Below, in pieces: positions 24,283 to 33,910 of a stretch of 64,000 nt of DNA. This DNA is from Firmicutes bacterium UBA3553 (GTDB lineage: Bacteria; Bacillota; Clostridia; Tissierellales; Sedimentibacteraceae), in contig DFOA01000036.1 of the NCBI GenBank assembly GCA_002381185.1, positions 128,388-192,387 of the forward strand, written 5' to 3'. The notes below the pieces were generated by a model. That model was not told the DNA's origin. It did not search any database and saw only the letters and a program-made list of their open reading frames with translations. How positions within the stretch are numbered: position 1 is the stretch's first letter; each line of letters opens with the position of its first letter. The position numbers were made by a program, and so were the translations under genes.

Positions 24283-26993
24283 TGTTTTCTTATCCCCAGC
24301 AGGAAAGACTTGTTCTTGACGACATTTCCTTCAGTATACGGAAGGGACAGTTTGTGGTATTATGCGGTCCCTCCGGATGTGGTAAAACCACTCTTTTAAG
24401 ACAGCTTAAAACCGTACTTGCTCCTCATGGGGATAAAAGCGGCAGTGTTTTTTTTGAAGGAAGGCTCCTTGATGAGCTGAATCAGCGTGAACAATCTGCG
24501 CTTATAGGCTTTGTTATGCAGAGTCCCGAAAATCAGATTGTCACAGATAAAGTATGGCATGAGCTTGCTTTTGGACTGGAGAGCCTGGGGTATGACACTC
24601 CTGCCATACGGCTGCGTGTTGCGGAAATGGCATCTTTTTTCGGAATACAGGGCTGGTTTTACAAAAATGTTTCAGAACTTTCAGGAGGGCAGAAACAGCT
24701 CCTTAACTTGGCTTCAATCATGGTCATGCAGCCGTCGGTGCTCATACTTGACGAGCCTACCAGCCAGCTTGACCCCATAGCGGCTGCTGATTTTCTCTCT
24801 ACTATAGGGAAGATAAACAGGGAGCTGGGGACCACTGTAATATTGACGGAGCACCGTCTGGAGGAAGCCCTTCCTCTTGCAGACAGGGTGGTGGTTATGG
24901 ACGAGGGAAGGATTATTGCTGACGGCATACCTAAAGAGGTAGGCCATATGCTTGGCAGAGAGAATCATAAGATGTTTCTTGCCATGCCTGTGCCCATGCG
25001 TGTTTATGCAGGAGTGCCAAACACTTTTGATTGTCCTGTTACCGTAAGAGACGGGCGCGAGTGGTTGAATTCCTTTGTAAAGATTCATCCTCTGAATCCC
25101 GAAAAAATAAACAATAATTCTTCTCCATCTTATGGAAAAAGTCCGTCAGTGGAGCTCAAAGAAGCTTGGTTCAAGTATGAGAAGGAACTGCCTGACGTGG
25201 TCAAGGGAGTGTCATTTTCCGCATATCCAGGTGAGATTCTTGCTATTTTGGGAGGAAACGGTACCGGAAAGACAACCACATTATCCCTGCTGTCAGGCAT
25301 AAACCGGCCTTACAGAGGAGAGGTGATGCTTTTAGGGAAAGAAATTTCTAATATACCTGACAGTGAGAAATCTAACAGTATGCTTGGGGTACTTCCTCAG
25401 AATCCTCAATCTCTCTTTGTTAAAAAGACAGTGAAGCTGGACTTATACGAAATGCTCAAAAACAGGAAACTGTCCGGAGATGAGAGGCATAAACGTGTGT
25501 GCCGCGTATCCCGCCTATGTGAGCTGGACCAATTGTTGGAGCGGCATCCCTATGACCTGTCGGGAGGAGAGCAGCAGCGGGCGGCGCTGGCAAAAGTTCT
25601 TTTGCTGGAGCCTGAAATCCTGCTTCTTGATGAGCCAACCAAAGGAATGGATGCGGAATTCAAGCAGGTATTTGCAATTATTCTTAAGCGTTTTCTGGTT
25701 AAGGGTGTCACGGTTATAATGGTAAGCCACGATATTGAGTTCTGCGCCGAATATGCACACCGTTGTGCCTTGTTTTTCGACGGCGGAATTGTCACGGAGG
25801 GTACACCCAGAGAGTTTTTTTCAGGGAACAGCTTTTATACAACAGCAGCAAACCGTATGGCAAGACATTTGCTGCCGGAAGCAGTGACGGCTGAAGATAT
25901 AATAGCTGCCTGTGGAGGCAAGATTTTGCCTGAGCATTCAGAGGAAATCTATGATGAGGACATGGATGACTCCGTAGAAAAACTGTCTGAGAAACATGAA
26001 GAGGGCAAAAAAAATTTTCCCGGTGTGGTAAGAGCAGTGTCTGCCCTGGTTTCACTTATTGTACTTGCAGTGACCGGGTACAGAGGTTTCCCTGTAATAT
26101 CCCGTTTTGCATGGTCAGGTCTTACGGGCAGCATAGATTTGATTAATTTTAATTATAACGCGGATCAGCGTCAATACATAATTTTAATTTTATTGTTTGC
26201 TTCTTCTGCCACGGTATTCTTTATGTCTGTATTTCAAAGAGGAATGTATACTCATCAGTCTGCCCTGCAGGTTCCCGTGGACAAAAGGCGCCTTTCAAAA
26301 CGAACTGCCGCCGCAGCGCTTTTGATACTGCTTCTGATTCCACTGACTATTTTTATCGGAGCATTTTATTTGAGGGATCGTAAATATTATTTTATATCCC
26401 TTCTCATTATTTTAGAAACTATGATTCCTTTTGTTATGATATTTGAGGGACGAAAACCTCAGGCAAGGGAACTGGTGGTTATTGCGGTGCTCTGTACTCT
26501 TGGTGTCGCAGGCCGAGGTGCGTTTTTCATGCTTCCACAATTCAAGCCTGTAGCTGCAATGGTAATTATTTCAGGAGTGGCTTTCGGAGGGGAAAGCGGA
26601 TTTCTTGTGGGAGCTGTTACCATGTTTGTGTCAAATATGATTTTCGGTCAGGGACCTTGGACACCATGGCAGATGTTTGCCATGGGCATTATAGGATTTT
26701 TGTCAGGAGTATTGTTCAAGAAAGGATTGCTGAGGCGCGACGTGGTATCTCTTGCAGTGTTCGGAGGAATCGCGGTATTTTTCGTCTATGGCGGTATAAT
26801 GAATCCGGCTTCGGTATTGATGTTCCAGTACAAGGTCACATGGCCTGCCATTGTCACCTCATGGGTGATGGGAGCTCCCCTCGATTTAATACACGCAGCT
26901 GCCACTGTATTTTTTCTCCTGCTTGCAGGTGAACCAATGCTGGAAAAGCTGGACAGGATAAAAGTAAAGTATGGTTTGGTTGAAACGGGATAA
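24255..26993 (+). CDS. Fused ECF ATPases plus S-component (EcfA-EcfA'-S)
   Basis: A 912-residue fusion. ATPase 1 (about 1-235): GPSGCGKTTLLRQL, LSGGQKQLLNLASI, SVLILDEPTSQLDP. ATPase 2 (about 297-525): GGNGTGKTTTLSLL, LSGGEQQRAALAKV, EILLLDEPTKGMD. An acidic linker near 560-580 leads to about nine membrane segments (590-900), of which RELVVIAVLCTLGVAGRGAF through GFLSGVLFKKG looks like an ECF S-component of the type seen in cobalamin transporters. Normally these are three genes. With ecfT it makes a complete importer; cobalamin specificity follows from the riboswitch and is not shown directly. ATG with GGAGG upstream. Confidence 0.88.
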   Translation: MESYTIKNLMFSYPQQERLVLDDISFSIRKGQFVVLCGPSGCGKTTLLRQLKTVLAPHGDKSGSVFFEGRLLDELNQREQSALIGFVMQSPENQIVTDKVWHELAFGLESLGYDTPAIRLRVAEMASFFGIQGWFYKNVSELSGGQKQLLNLASIMVMQPSVLILDEPTSQLDPIAAADFLSTIGKINRELGTTVILTEHRLEEALPLADRVVVMDEGRIIADGIPKEVGHMLGRENHKMFLAMPVPMRVYAGVPNTFDCPVTVRDGREWLNSFVKIHPLNPEKINNNSSPSYGKSPSVELKEAWFKYEKELPDVVKGVSFSAYPGEILAILGGNGTGKTTTLSLLSGINRPYRGEVMLLGKEISNIPDSEKSNSMLGVLPQNPQSLFVKKTVKLDLYEMLKNRKLSGDERHKRVCRVSRLCELDQLLERHPYDLSGGEQQRAALAKVLLLEPEILLLDEPTKGMDAEFKQVFAIILKRFLVKGVTVIMVSHDIEFCAEYAHRCALFFDGGIVTEGTPREFFSGNSFYTTAANRMARHLLPEAVTAEDIIAACGGKILPEHSEEIYDEDMDDSVEKLSEKHEEGKKNFPGVVRAVSALVSLIVLAVTGYRGFPVISRFAWSGLTGSIDLINFNYNADQRQYIILILLFASSATVFFMSVFQRGMYTHQSALQVPVDKRRLSKRTAAAALLILLLIPLTIFIGAFYLRDRKYYFISLLIILETMIPFVMIFEGRKPQARELVVIAVLCTLGVAGRGAFFMLPQFKPVAAMVIISGVAFGGESGFLVGAVTMFVSNMIFGQGPWTPWQMFAMGIIGFLSGVLFKKGLLRRDVVSLAVFGGIAVFFVYGGIMNPASVLMFQYKVTWPAIVTSWVMGAPLDLIHAAATVFFLLLAGEPMLEKLDRIKVKYGLVETG

Positions 26994-27044
26994 AATCTTT
27001 AATATATTAAGTTAAAGTGAGTAATGTTTTCATTTTAATTGGTG

Positions 27045-27073
27045 TTGACAGTATATGGTTTGAGTGGTACAAT
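27045..27073 (+). promoter_or_regulatory. Sigma-A promoter of cobalamin riboswitch 3
   Basis: TTGACA (27045-27050), 17-nt spacer, TACAAT (27068-27073). Confidence 0.8.
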
Positions 27074-27108
27074 ATAGATATTATTAATACATAGATAACA
27101 GAATATTT

Positions 27109-27243
27109 TGTTTAAACTGTGGAATCAGGTGCAAATCCTGAACAATCGGGTTACTGTAATGGGGAGCGAACTCCAGTATGCCACTGGGAAACCGGGAAGG
27201 CGGAGCAAGCTGTGAAGCAAAGTCAGGATACATGTTTAAGCAA
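27109..27243 (+). ncRNA. Cobalamin riboswitch 3
   Basis: It closely matches riboswitch 2: GGAATCAGGTGCAAATCCTG, ACAATCGGGTTACTGT, GCCACTGGGAA, CCGGGAAGGCGGAGC and AGTCAGGATACATG, closed by a GTTTAAA/TTTAAGC stem. It controls the small DUF4430 protein and possibly the giant SLH protein after it. Confidence 0.92.
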
Positions 27244-27300
27244 TTTCAGTAATATTATTTTCCGTCGAAAAATAATTTGCGTTAAAATTATACTGGTGAT

Positions 27301-27346
27301 AACACCTGTGTTTTTTCGTTGGAAAATACACAGGTGTTTTTGTTTT
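27301..27346 (+). terminator. Attenuator terminator of riboswitch 3
   Basis: AACACCTGTG and CACAGGTGTT form a strong stem followed by TTTTGTTTTTT. A CGAAAAA in the leader (27266 region) can pair with the TTTTTCG of its 5' arm. Confidence 0.85.
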
Positions 27347-27479
27347 TTAGTTTTATAAATTGTCAGCAAGGGTAGTCAGATTAAATTGAATATAAAAGTA
27401 TTTTCCGAAAATATCATGGGTGCACACAAGATAAATTACCGAAATTACTTTTATAAAATAAATTAAAAAGGGGATATTC

Positions 27480-28043
27480 ATGAAACAAAATGTAAAAAAA
27501 TCTTTGATACTGCTTTTGGCAGTGGTTATGATTGTGTTGATGTCGGTAACGGCGTATGCACAACCAATTGTTCCCAATATTGATGCAACTGTTAACTTTG
27601 CGATTGAAGGCGAAACTTATGTAACGGAAGAGGTAAGCTTTGACCCTGATGATTTTGAACATCTGTTCTACATAGACCCATCGGCCAATTATGCTATAAC
27701 TGTGCCTACCGTACTGGATGCGATTTTACAGGCGTATGAACAGTACAATCCGGGGTTTGGTACTGCTGAAGTAACATATTATTGGGATATTATTTCAAAC
27801 CCTGCAGGTATTTATATTGACAGATTTGACGGTTTAGATCCTGAAGTGACAAGCTATACGTGGTATGATATCGGAAATACCAGGTATTACACCATGACCG
27901 GATATGCATGGATGATAGAAGTAAACGGCAGTCCGATTTCTTTGTATTCAAGCTCAGTTGTACTTAACGATAATGATGTTGTTGCAATATCATACAATGA
28001 ATATGAAGAGAATTGGACGGGTCCCGTTCCTGCTTCTAAATAA
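27480..28043 (+). CDS. Small secreted DUF4430 protein
   Basis: A 187-residue protein with a signal peptide (LLLAVVMIVLMSVTAYA, cleavage near residue 27) and a single DUF4430-type domain: VPTVLDAILQAYEQYN, GYAWMIEVNGSPI and VLNDNDVVAISY. The Trp and Val-Asn-Gly of the canonical motif are kept. It has no wall-binding domain, so it may be freely secreted or held by a partner, like a lone transcobalamin beta-domain. It is the first gene behind riboswitch 3. Confidence 0.83.
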   Translation: MKQNVKKSLILLLAVVMIVLMSVTAYAQPIVPNIDATVNFAIEGETYVTEEVSFDPDDFEHLFYIDPSANYAITVPTVLDAILQAYEQYNPGFGTAEVTYYWDIISNPAGIYIDRFDGLDPEVTSYTWYDIGNTRYYTMTGYAWMIEVNGSPISLYSSSVVLNDNDVVAISYNEYEENWTGPVPASK

Positions 28044-28108
28044 AGTAAAAAAGGGGCTGTTGCATAGCGGTACAAACCGTGATGCAACTTCCCTTTTTTA
28101 CTTTATTT
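28038..28108. terminator. Long hairpin terminator between the DUF4430 gene and the giant SLH gene
   Basis: An 18-bp perfect inverted repeat (AAATAAAGTAAAAAAGGG, 28038-28055; CCCTTTTTTACTTTATTT, 28091-28108) encloses a second stem TTGCAT/ATGCAA. The descending arm is T-rich. It probably ends much of the riboswitch 3 transcript, leaving partial read-through into the next gene. Confidence 0.75.
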
Positions 28109-28139
28109 ATTTAACTTAACATAAATCAAGGAGGGAAAA

Positions 28140-31100
28140 ATGGAGAGAAATATTAGACTAAAATGCTCAAGAATCATTTCTGTGGTTTTAAGCATCCTTA
28201 TGGTGCTGACTATGATACCGTACGAGGTGTACGGATACAGTATTAATAAAACCATGTTGGATGAAGCGGAAAATATAAAAAAAGGAATAGAAGGGTATTT
28301 TTTAAGCCTTGCAAAAGGGGAAAGCGGTAAACCAAGATTGGATACATCACTTTCGGCTTTTGCGCTAAAATCAGCAGGAATTGACATTGACCAGTTTGAA
28401 ATTGCCGTTGATGATAGTGTATACAGCTATAAGGACAGATTTGGTACAACTGATACTGGATCATTTTCTAAATATACATATGAGAAAAATAAAGACTGGG
28501 CAGAAGTAGCGGAGATTACGGATCAAATATTCGATTATTTAGCTCTTGAAATGGATGCTTCGCCTTTAATAGCTCAACTACTTGAAAAGCAAAATGACAA
28601 CGGCTGGTTTGATGAGACAGAGAACTCGACATATCAGGCAAAAGCCATAATGGCTCTTGATGCGTATTACGGAAAAGATTATGAGGAAGAATGGCCAAAT
28701 TATGAGGAAAATACAAATAAGGGGCGAATAGGAGCTTTAAAAGCCTTGGTTGCTTCTCAGTATTTCATGGGAGGAACAACTAACGGTAGTTTTAAGGGAA
28801 GTTTATTTATTCCAAGGATATATAATAAAAATTTTGGACCATTTAATTTAACGGGTGGAAACATACAGATAACTGCTGTTGCAGTTACATCGTTGTCAAA
28901 TTATACGGACTGTAAATTTGTTGTGGAAATAGATGGGAAAAATGTAGTTATTGGTGATTATATATCTAATGCAATAGATGTTGCTTATCAATATGCTGAA
29001 AGTGTTGAAGGTGGATTAAAAGAGAAGAAAGGTATGAGCTCAAGTATTGCGTCTTATTGGTTGCCTGCATTTTTATCATGCGGGGAAATTGATAAGATTG
29101 AAGAGTACGAATTGATTCAATCTTTAAAGGATAAGCAAAAGGAAAATGGCTGCTATAAAAGTTATTATAATGATGATGAACCTAAACCAAAATTATCAAC
29201 AAATGTAGAAACCCAACAGGTACTTATTGCACTCGGAGATTTCCTTGCAGGTGAAAGTGCTTATACCCGCATAAAGTCACCGAGAGCCGAAGCGGTGGAA
29301 AAGTTATTGCACATAGCCGACAGCTTGGAAGTACCCACTGATGTTTATGCTGATCCTGAAGGGGGGAACGATAATAATTATACAGGGAAAATCGATCTGC
29401 CAGTGCCTTACGAGGAGGGGGTGTCGGTTGTATGGAAATCTTCAGCACCAGATATAGTAAGCGATGAAGGAATAGTCCGATTTCCTGAAGATAGGACCGA
29501 AAACGTAGTTTTAACAGCTGAAATAAGCTTAAAATATGGCTCTGGTGATGATACTGTAAACAAAACTGTACAATTTAAAGTTAACGTTCAGAGTAAAATA
29601 ATAAGCAGGCTGACAGGAGTTCTTGATGAACAATTAACAGAATTAAAAGACAAATATGGTGAGGATATTTCCGGACTGGGGTTTGAAGGACTTGGAGCGG
29701 TTTACAATGTTGCCGGAAGCTTGGAAGGATATGGGGTAAGCAGTCTTTCTGATGAAGAAAGTGCCGAAACCTGTGCCAAGAATGTTATACAGCTTATTCT
29801 TACAAATAAAAATCCGTATAATTATGACGGCAAAAACTATGTTGATATTTTAAAGTCCCATAAGGATGAATATAGCGGGAAACCTTTTGTGCTTGCGGCA
29901 CTTAATGCTTTAGGAGAAAAACCGGAAAGTGCGCTTATTGAAAATATTGCGGCAATTGCAACGACCGAAAGTTCAATCACGACCACCGGAAGTTCAATTT
30001 ATTACAGAAGCTTGGCTGTAAATTCACTGGCAAACAATTTTGATTACGGTTCTGCCACAACTTATTCAGCAATAACAACAAGCCCTTCGGCAATAACTAT
30101 TAAGGATATAGCCGATGAGTTTACGGATTATGCTGTATCAATACAAAATGAAAATGGTATGTTTGGAAATGATGAGATGGAGCATACTGCCGTGGTATCT
30201 GCTCTTGTATCCCTGGGTGAAGACCTGTTCTCCGAAAAGTACATAAAAAACGGCACTAATGTTTATGACGCGGTTAAGAATGGAAGATACAGCACAGTAA
30301 GCAGATTAAATGTGTTGGGGGATGTAATCACGCAAAAAAGTCTTTGGCAGCGAATTAAGCTGACACGTGCAGATTTTGATATGCTTCTGAATACCGCCGA
30401 AACAGTTTATGAAACAGGAACAGGAAAGTATTCTGCTCTATCTATGCAGTCTCTGAAAAATGCAATACTAGATGCAAAAAATGTTACGGCAGGAGGAAGT
30501 TTCAGCGAGAAATATTTTAATCTGAGGGGTGCATTAAATAACCTGAATATAGATGTGCTTCCTGAATTTACTGATTTAAGTGGTTATAGTGAAGAAAGCA
30601 TAGATAATTTTAAAAAAGCCGCTGAAAAATTAAGCTTTTTCCTAAGGAGCAACAGAAAATCTTCAATATCTGATGCAAAACAATATTCGCAAGAATTAGT
30701 ACAAGCATATTCTGATTTGAAATTAATAAATGAGTTGGTGAAAATATCTGGACATACATATGCGAAAAGTTATTCATATTCAGATATTTTACCTAAAAAT
30801 GTTTCAGATGAAAAGTTTTCAGTCAGCTTGAAAGGCGGATTATCACCTACACAAGAATATGCACTGCCTATTTCGGAGAAAACATCAAAAGGATTTGATG
30901 AAATAATCAAACATGATGTGTCTAACATGACATATTGGGGCGTATTTGGTGTTTCAGCCATGGATAAGGATGTATCAAAGTATGTGGTGTATGATGTAAC
31001 CAAGCATAAAAGAGGAATGTTTCTTACCTACCAGGCTACTGACTATGGCGCTATAATATTGCAGCTTATACTTACAGGGGAAAACCCTTATAATTATAAT

Positions 31101-33686
31101 GGTATAAATTATGTTGAAAAACTTCAGGAAATAGGAATAAAAAATCAGGGAATTTTCGGCGGCTGGGGCAATAACATATGGGCACTGATGGCTCTTGATG
31201 CCGCAGGAGCTGATTATGATCCGATTTTAATCAATGTAGTTGCAGGGCAGGCGGCCAGTGAGACCTTTGATTTGGATATGAGAGGCTGGGCTTTGGCTGC
31301 ATCTTCAAATCATATGGATGATCCTAAAGTTGAGGCTCTTATACAAGAAGCACTGACAAATATAGAGTCGATGCAAGTTAAAGACGGAGAACATGCAGGA
31401 TACTTTAAGCATTTATTGTATGATGACTATAATATTTTTACTCATTCGTGCGTAGTTTCGGGTTTGGTGGCCGTAGGAGAGGACTTAACTTCCGAGCGCT
31501 GGACGAAAAACGGCTCGAATCCGCTGGATGTAATAAAAAGATACCAACTTGAAGATGGTAGAATTTATGATAAATACGAAAATGGGGCTTTGATAAATCC
31601 GGGATTCAACAAGGACGCTGTAATAGCCTTAGGCGATGCCGTTCAGGGAAGCAACGTATGGCAGAGAACGTACCTGGATGAAAATAAGCTTGCTGACGCT
31701 ATAGGAAAAGGAGAAGAAGCTTTAAAAAATGCTTCAGAACAGGTGCCGGAATATAAGAAATCCGCACTTGAAGCAGCCAAAAAGTCAGCAGAGGAAGTTA
31801 ATGATATAAAAGGCAACGGCCACATTTATTTCAGACTCATGGAAGCAATCAAGGATTTAAATGAGGTAGAGCTGCCGGAATTTGCGGAGAAATCTTCCTA
31901 TACACCTGACAGCTTCCTGCAGTTCGAGAATGCTCTTAAAGCCGCCGCTCTCATTTTGATGCAGACGGAAGCGAAGGCATCTGATTTAAATAATTCATGC
32001 ATTGAAATACTAAACGCATACAACAGCTTAAAAGAAGCCGAAACAAATCCGGGAGGACCCGGGGGCGGGGAGAAAATCACCGTGACATTCAAATTGTTGG
32101 GAGCTGTAAAGCACGGAGGCAGCGGAACGATTCAGACTTTAAGGAAGGGAAATCTTAAGACCTGGATACCAAAAATCACTGTTGAAATCAATAAAGGCTC
32201 AAAGGTATACGACGTGTTCACTAAGGTGCTGGATGAAAACGGGTACGATTATATAGGTGCCGAGGATAATTATGTGAGTCGTATTATAACTCCAGATGGA
32301 CTGTCACTGGGAGAGTTTGATAACGGTCAGCCATCGGGCTGGATGTATACCGTTAACGGCAAACATCCTAATGTAGGACTCAGGGCGTATTCATTAAGTG
32401 ATGGTGATGACATAATTTGGCACTACACCGATGACTATACTCAGGAAGAAGGCTCCGAAAAATGGAACAATCAGATATTTACACCTAAAATAGACCGCTC
32501 TGGTGTTACAGCTGAAATCGAATCCAAAAAAGATAAAGACGGAACAGCAGAGGCTAAGCTTACTTCAGAGGAGGCAAAAGCTTTTGCACAGGCTTTGGGA
32601 AATATCGAAAATAAAGACGAAATGTCAGCAAATATGAAAATAAAGCTCCCTGAAGGGTCAAAGGGCCTGAAGGTGGAAATATCTGAAGAAATAATGAAAG
32701 CTTTGAAGAATAAAGATAAACTATCTCTCATAATCAGTTCGGATATGTGGGGGATGACTTTGGAGTCAAAAGCCTTGAAAAGTATAATTGAGCAGTATGG
32801 AACCAAGAAGCTCGAAATTTCTTTTGTTGAGGCAAATGTCGATAACCTGACGGAAGATACTAAGAAACTGCTGGATGACAGGAAGATATACAATATATCT
32901 ATATATTCAAACGGAAAATATATCAGATCATTCGGAGAAGGAGAGCTTAACTGCCATATTCCATACGATGCGGGAAATGAGAATGTGTATAAATTATCAG
33001 TATACAGAATTACGGATGAGGGAAATACCGAGAAAATAGAAAAGAGCAAGTATGACGGCAAATCCAAACTATTCAGCTTTACTGTCAATTCACTGTCACA
33101 TTTTGCCGTGGGCTATGATACAAGTATTAAAATCAGTTTTGGTGATGTCCATGAAGGTCACTGGGCTTATGAGCATATAATGAAGCTTGCCAAAAGGGGT
33201 ATATTAAACGGAAGAACGGAAAACATCTTTGCACCGGAGGATGGCATAACAAGAGCGGAATTTGTAACAATTCTATCAAAAATGAGCGGCGATGATCTTG
33301 ATATGAATTCTGTGTCAGCCTTTGATGACGTAAAAACTGATGATTGGTTTGCTTCATATGCGAAATGGGCAAATGAAAAGGGCGTTGCAATGGGGGACGG
33401 TAATAAATTTAATCCGTTCGCGCAGATTAGCAGGCAGGATATGGCGGTAATGCTTGTAAGGTATATAAAATATGTAGGAAAAGAATTGACCAGGGAGCAG
33501 TCAGATTTTTTGTTTGCAGATGACAGGGAAATCAGCGGTTATGCAAGGGAAGCAGTTTATTACATGACTGAAGGCGGAATTATAAACGGCAGAGGAAATA
33601 ATGTATTTGTTCCTGTAGCAACCGCAACTCGTGCGGAAGCCGCTAAAATGATAAATTCAATGCTTGAGAAGTTAGAACTTAATTAA
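28140..33686 (+). CDS. Giant SLH surface protein with several barrel-like regions and a DUF4430 domain
   Basis: An 1848-residue secreted protein (signal about 1-33). Three alpha/alpha-barrel-like regions lie at roughly 40-410 (LDTSLSAFALKSAG, NDNGWFDETENSTYQAKAIMA), 510-745 (GKPFVLAALNALG) and 970-1165 (NIWALMALDAAGADYDP, DMRGWALAAS). An atrophied Ig-like domain sits near 420-505 and FIVAR-like helical segments at 755-880 and 1180-1295. A DUF4430 domain spans about 1310-1430 (NGQPSGWMYTVNG, LSDGDDIIWHY), followed by a linker and three SLH repeats from 1663 on. It unites in one wall-bound chain both halves of a transcobalamin-like protein. Corrinoid binding is inferred from domains and the upstream riboswitch. 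ATG behind GGAGGG. Confidence 0.85.
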   Translation: MERNIRLKCSRIISVVLSILMVLTMIPYEVYGYSINKTMLDEAENIKKGIEGYFLSLAKGESGKPRLDTSLSAFALKSAGIDIDQFEIAVDDSVYSYKDRFGTTDTGSFSKYTYEKNKDWAEVAEITDQIFDYLALEMDASPLIAQLLEKQNDNGWFDETENSTYQAKAIMALDAYYGKDYEEEWPNYEENTNKGRIGALKALVASQYFMGGTTNGSFKGSLFIPRIYNKNFGPFNLTGGNIQITAVAVTSLSNYTDCKFVVEIDGKNVVIGDYISNAIDVAYQYAESVEGGLKEKKGMSSSIASYWLPAFLSCGEIDKIEEYELIQSLKDKQKENGCYKSYYNDDEPKPKLSTNVETQQVLIALGDFLAGESAYTRIKSPRAEAVEKLLHIADSLEVPTDVYADPEGGNDNNYTGKIDLPVPYEEGVSVVWKSSAPDIVSDEGIVRFPEDRTENVVLTAEISLKYGSGDDTVNKTVQFKVNVQSKIISRLTGVLDEQLTELKDKYGEDISGLGFEGLGAVYNVAGSLEGYGVSSLSDEESAETCAKNVIQLILTNKNPYNYDGKNYVDILKSHKDEYSGKPFVLAALNALGEKPESALIENIAAIATTESSITTTGSSIYYRSLAVNSLANNFDYGSATTYSAITTSPSAITIKDIADEFTDYAVSIQNENGMFGNDEMEHTAVVSALVSLGEDLFSEKYIKNGTNVYDAVKNGRYSTVSRLNVLGDVITQKSLWQRIKLTRADFDMLLNTAETVYETGTGKYSALSMQSLKNAILDAKNVTAGGSFSEKYFNLRGALNNLNIDVLPEFTDLSGYSEESIDNFKKAAEKLSFFLRSNRKSSISDAKQYSQELVQAYSDLKLINELVKISGHTYAKSYSYSDILPKNVSDEKFSVSLKGGLSPTQEYALPISEKTSKGFDEIIKHDVSNMTYWGVFGVSAMDKDVSKYVVYDVTKHKRGMFLTYQATDYGAIILQLILTGENPYNYNGINYVEKLQEIGIKNQGIFGGWGNNIWALMALDAAGADYDPILINVVAGQAASETFDLDMRGWALAASSNHMDDPKVEALIQEALTNIESMQVKDGEHAGYFKHLLYDDYNIFTHSCVVSGLVAVGEDLTSERWTKNGSNPLDVIKRYQLEDGRIYDKYENGALINPGFNKDAVIALGDAVQGSNVWQRTYLDENKLADAIGKGEEALKNASEQVPEYKKSALEAAKKSAEEVNDIKGNGHIYFRLMEAIKDLNEVELPEFAEKSSYTPDSFLQFENALKAAALILMQTEAKASDLNNSCIEILNAYNSLKEAETNPGGPGGGEKITVTFKLLGAVKHGGSGTIQTLRKGNLKTWIPKITVEINKGSKVYDVFTKVLDENGYDYIGAEDNYVSRIITPDGLSLGEFDNGQPSGWMYTVNGKHPNVGLRAYSLSDGDDIIWHYTDDYTQEEGSEKWNNQIFTPKIDRSGVTAEIESKKDKDGTAEAKLTSEEAKAFAQALGNIENKDEMSANMKIKLPEGSKGLKVEISEEIMKALKNKDKLSLIISSDMWGMTLESKALKSIIEQYGTKKLEISFVEANVDNLTEDTKKLLDDRKIYNISIYSNGKYIRSFGEGELNCHIPYDAGNENVYKLSVYRITDEGNTEKIEKSKYDGKSKLFSFTVNSLSHFAVGYDTSIKISFGDVHEGHWAYEHIMKLAKRGILNGRTENIFAPEDGITRAEFVTILSKMSGDDLDMNSVSAFDDVKTDDWFASYAKWANEKGVAMGDGNKFNPFAQISRQDMAVMLVRYIKYVGKELTREQSDFLFADDREISGYAREAVYYMTEGGIINGRGNNVFVPVATATRAEAAKMINSMLEKLELN

Positions 33687-33733
33687 TGAAAAAGGCTCTG
33701 AAATAAAAAAGACGATGCTGAGTTAAGCCTATG

Positions 33734-33794
33734 ATATGCTCCCCTATAGCAGACAGTTCAATAATAAAGCTGTTTACTATAGGAAGGAGCATAT
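33734..33794. repeat. Long imperfect inverted repeat
   Basis: ATATGCTCCCCTATAGCAGACAG pairs with CTGTTTACTATAGGAAGGAGCATAT across a 14-nt loop, about 24 bp with few mismatches. It has no T run. It could be a terminator variant for the giant gene or a small palindromic element. Confidence 0.5.
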
Positions 33795-33834
33795 TCTGAT
33801 TTTATTTCATGTTTATAAATTAACACAATATATA

Positions 33835-33863
33835 TTGACTTCATGTGGCTGTTGTGATAATAT
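33835..33863 (+). promoter_or_regulatory. Sigma-A promoter of the TetR gene
   Basis: TTGACT (33835-33840), 17-nt spacer, TAATAT (33858-33863), about 50 nt upstream of the regulator's start. Confidence 0.6.
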
Positions 33864-33910
33864 AGCAGTGATATATATCGGTGCTATATTTTGAAAGGAG
33901 GTGTTACTAC

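Noticed and set aside
32471..33088. Minus-strand open frame of 205 codons inside the giant SLH gene
   Set aside because: It lies wholly within a well-supported gene, has no ribosome site and resembles no protein family.
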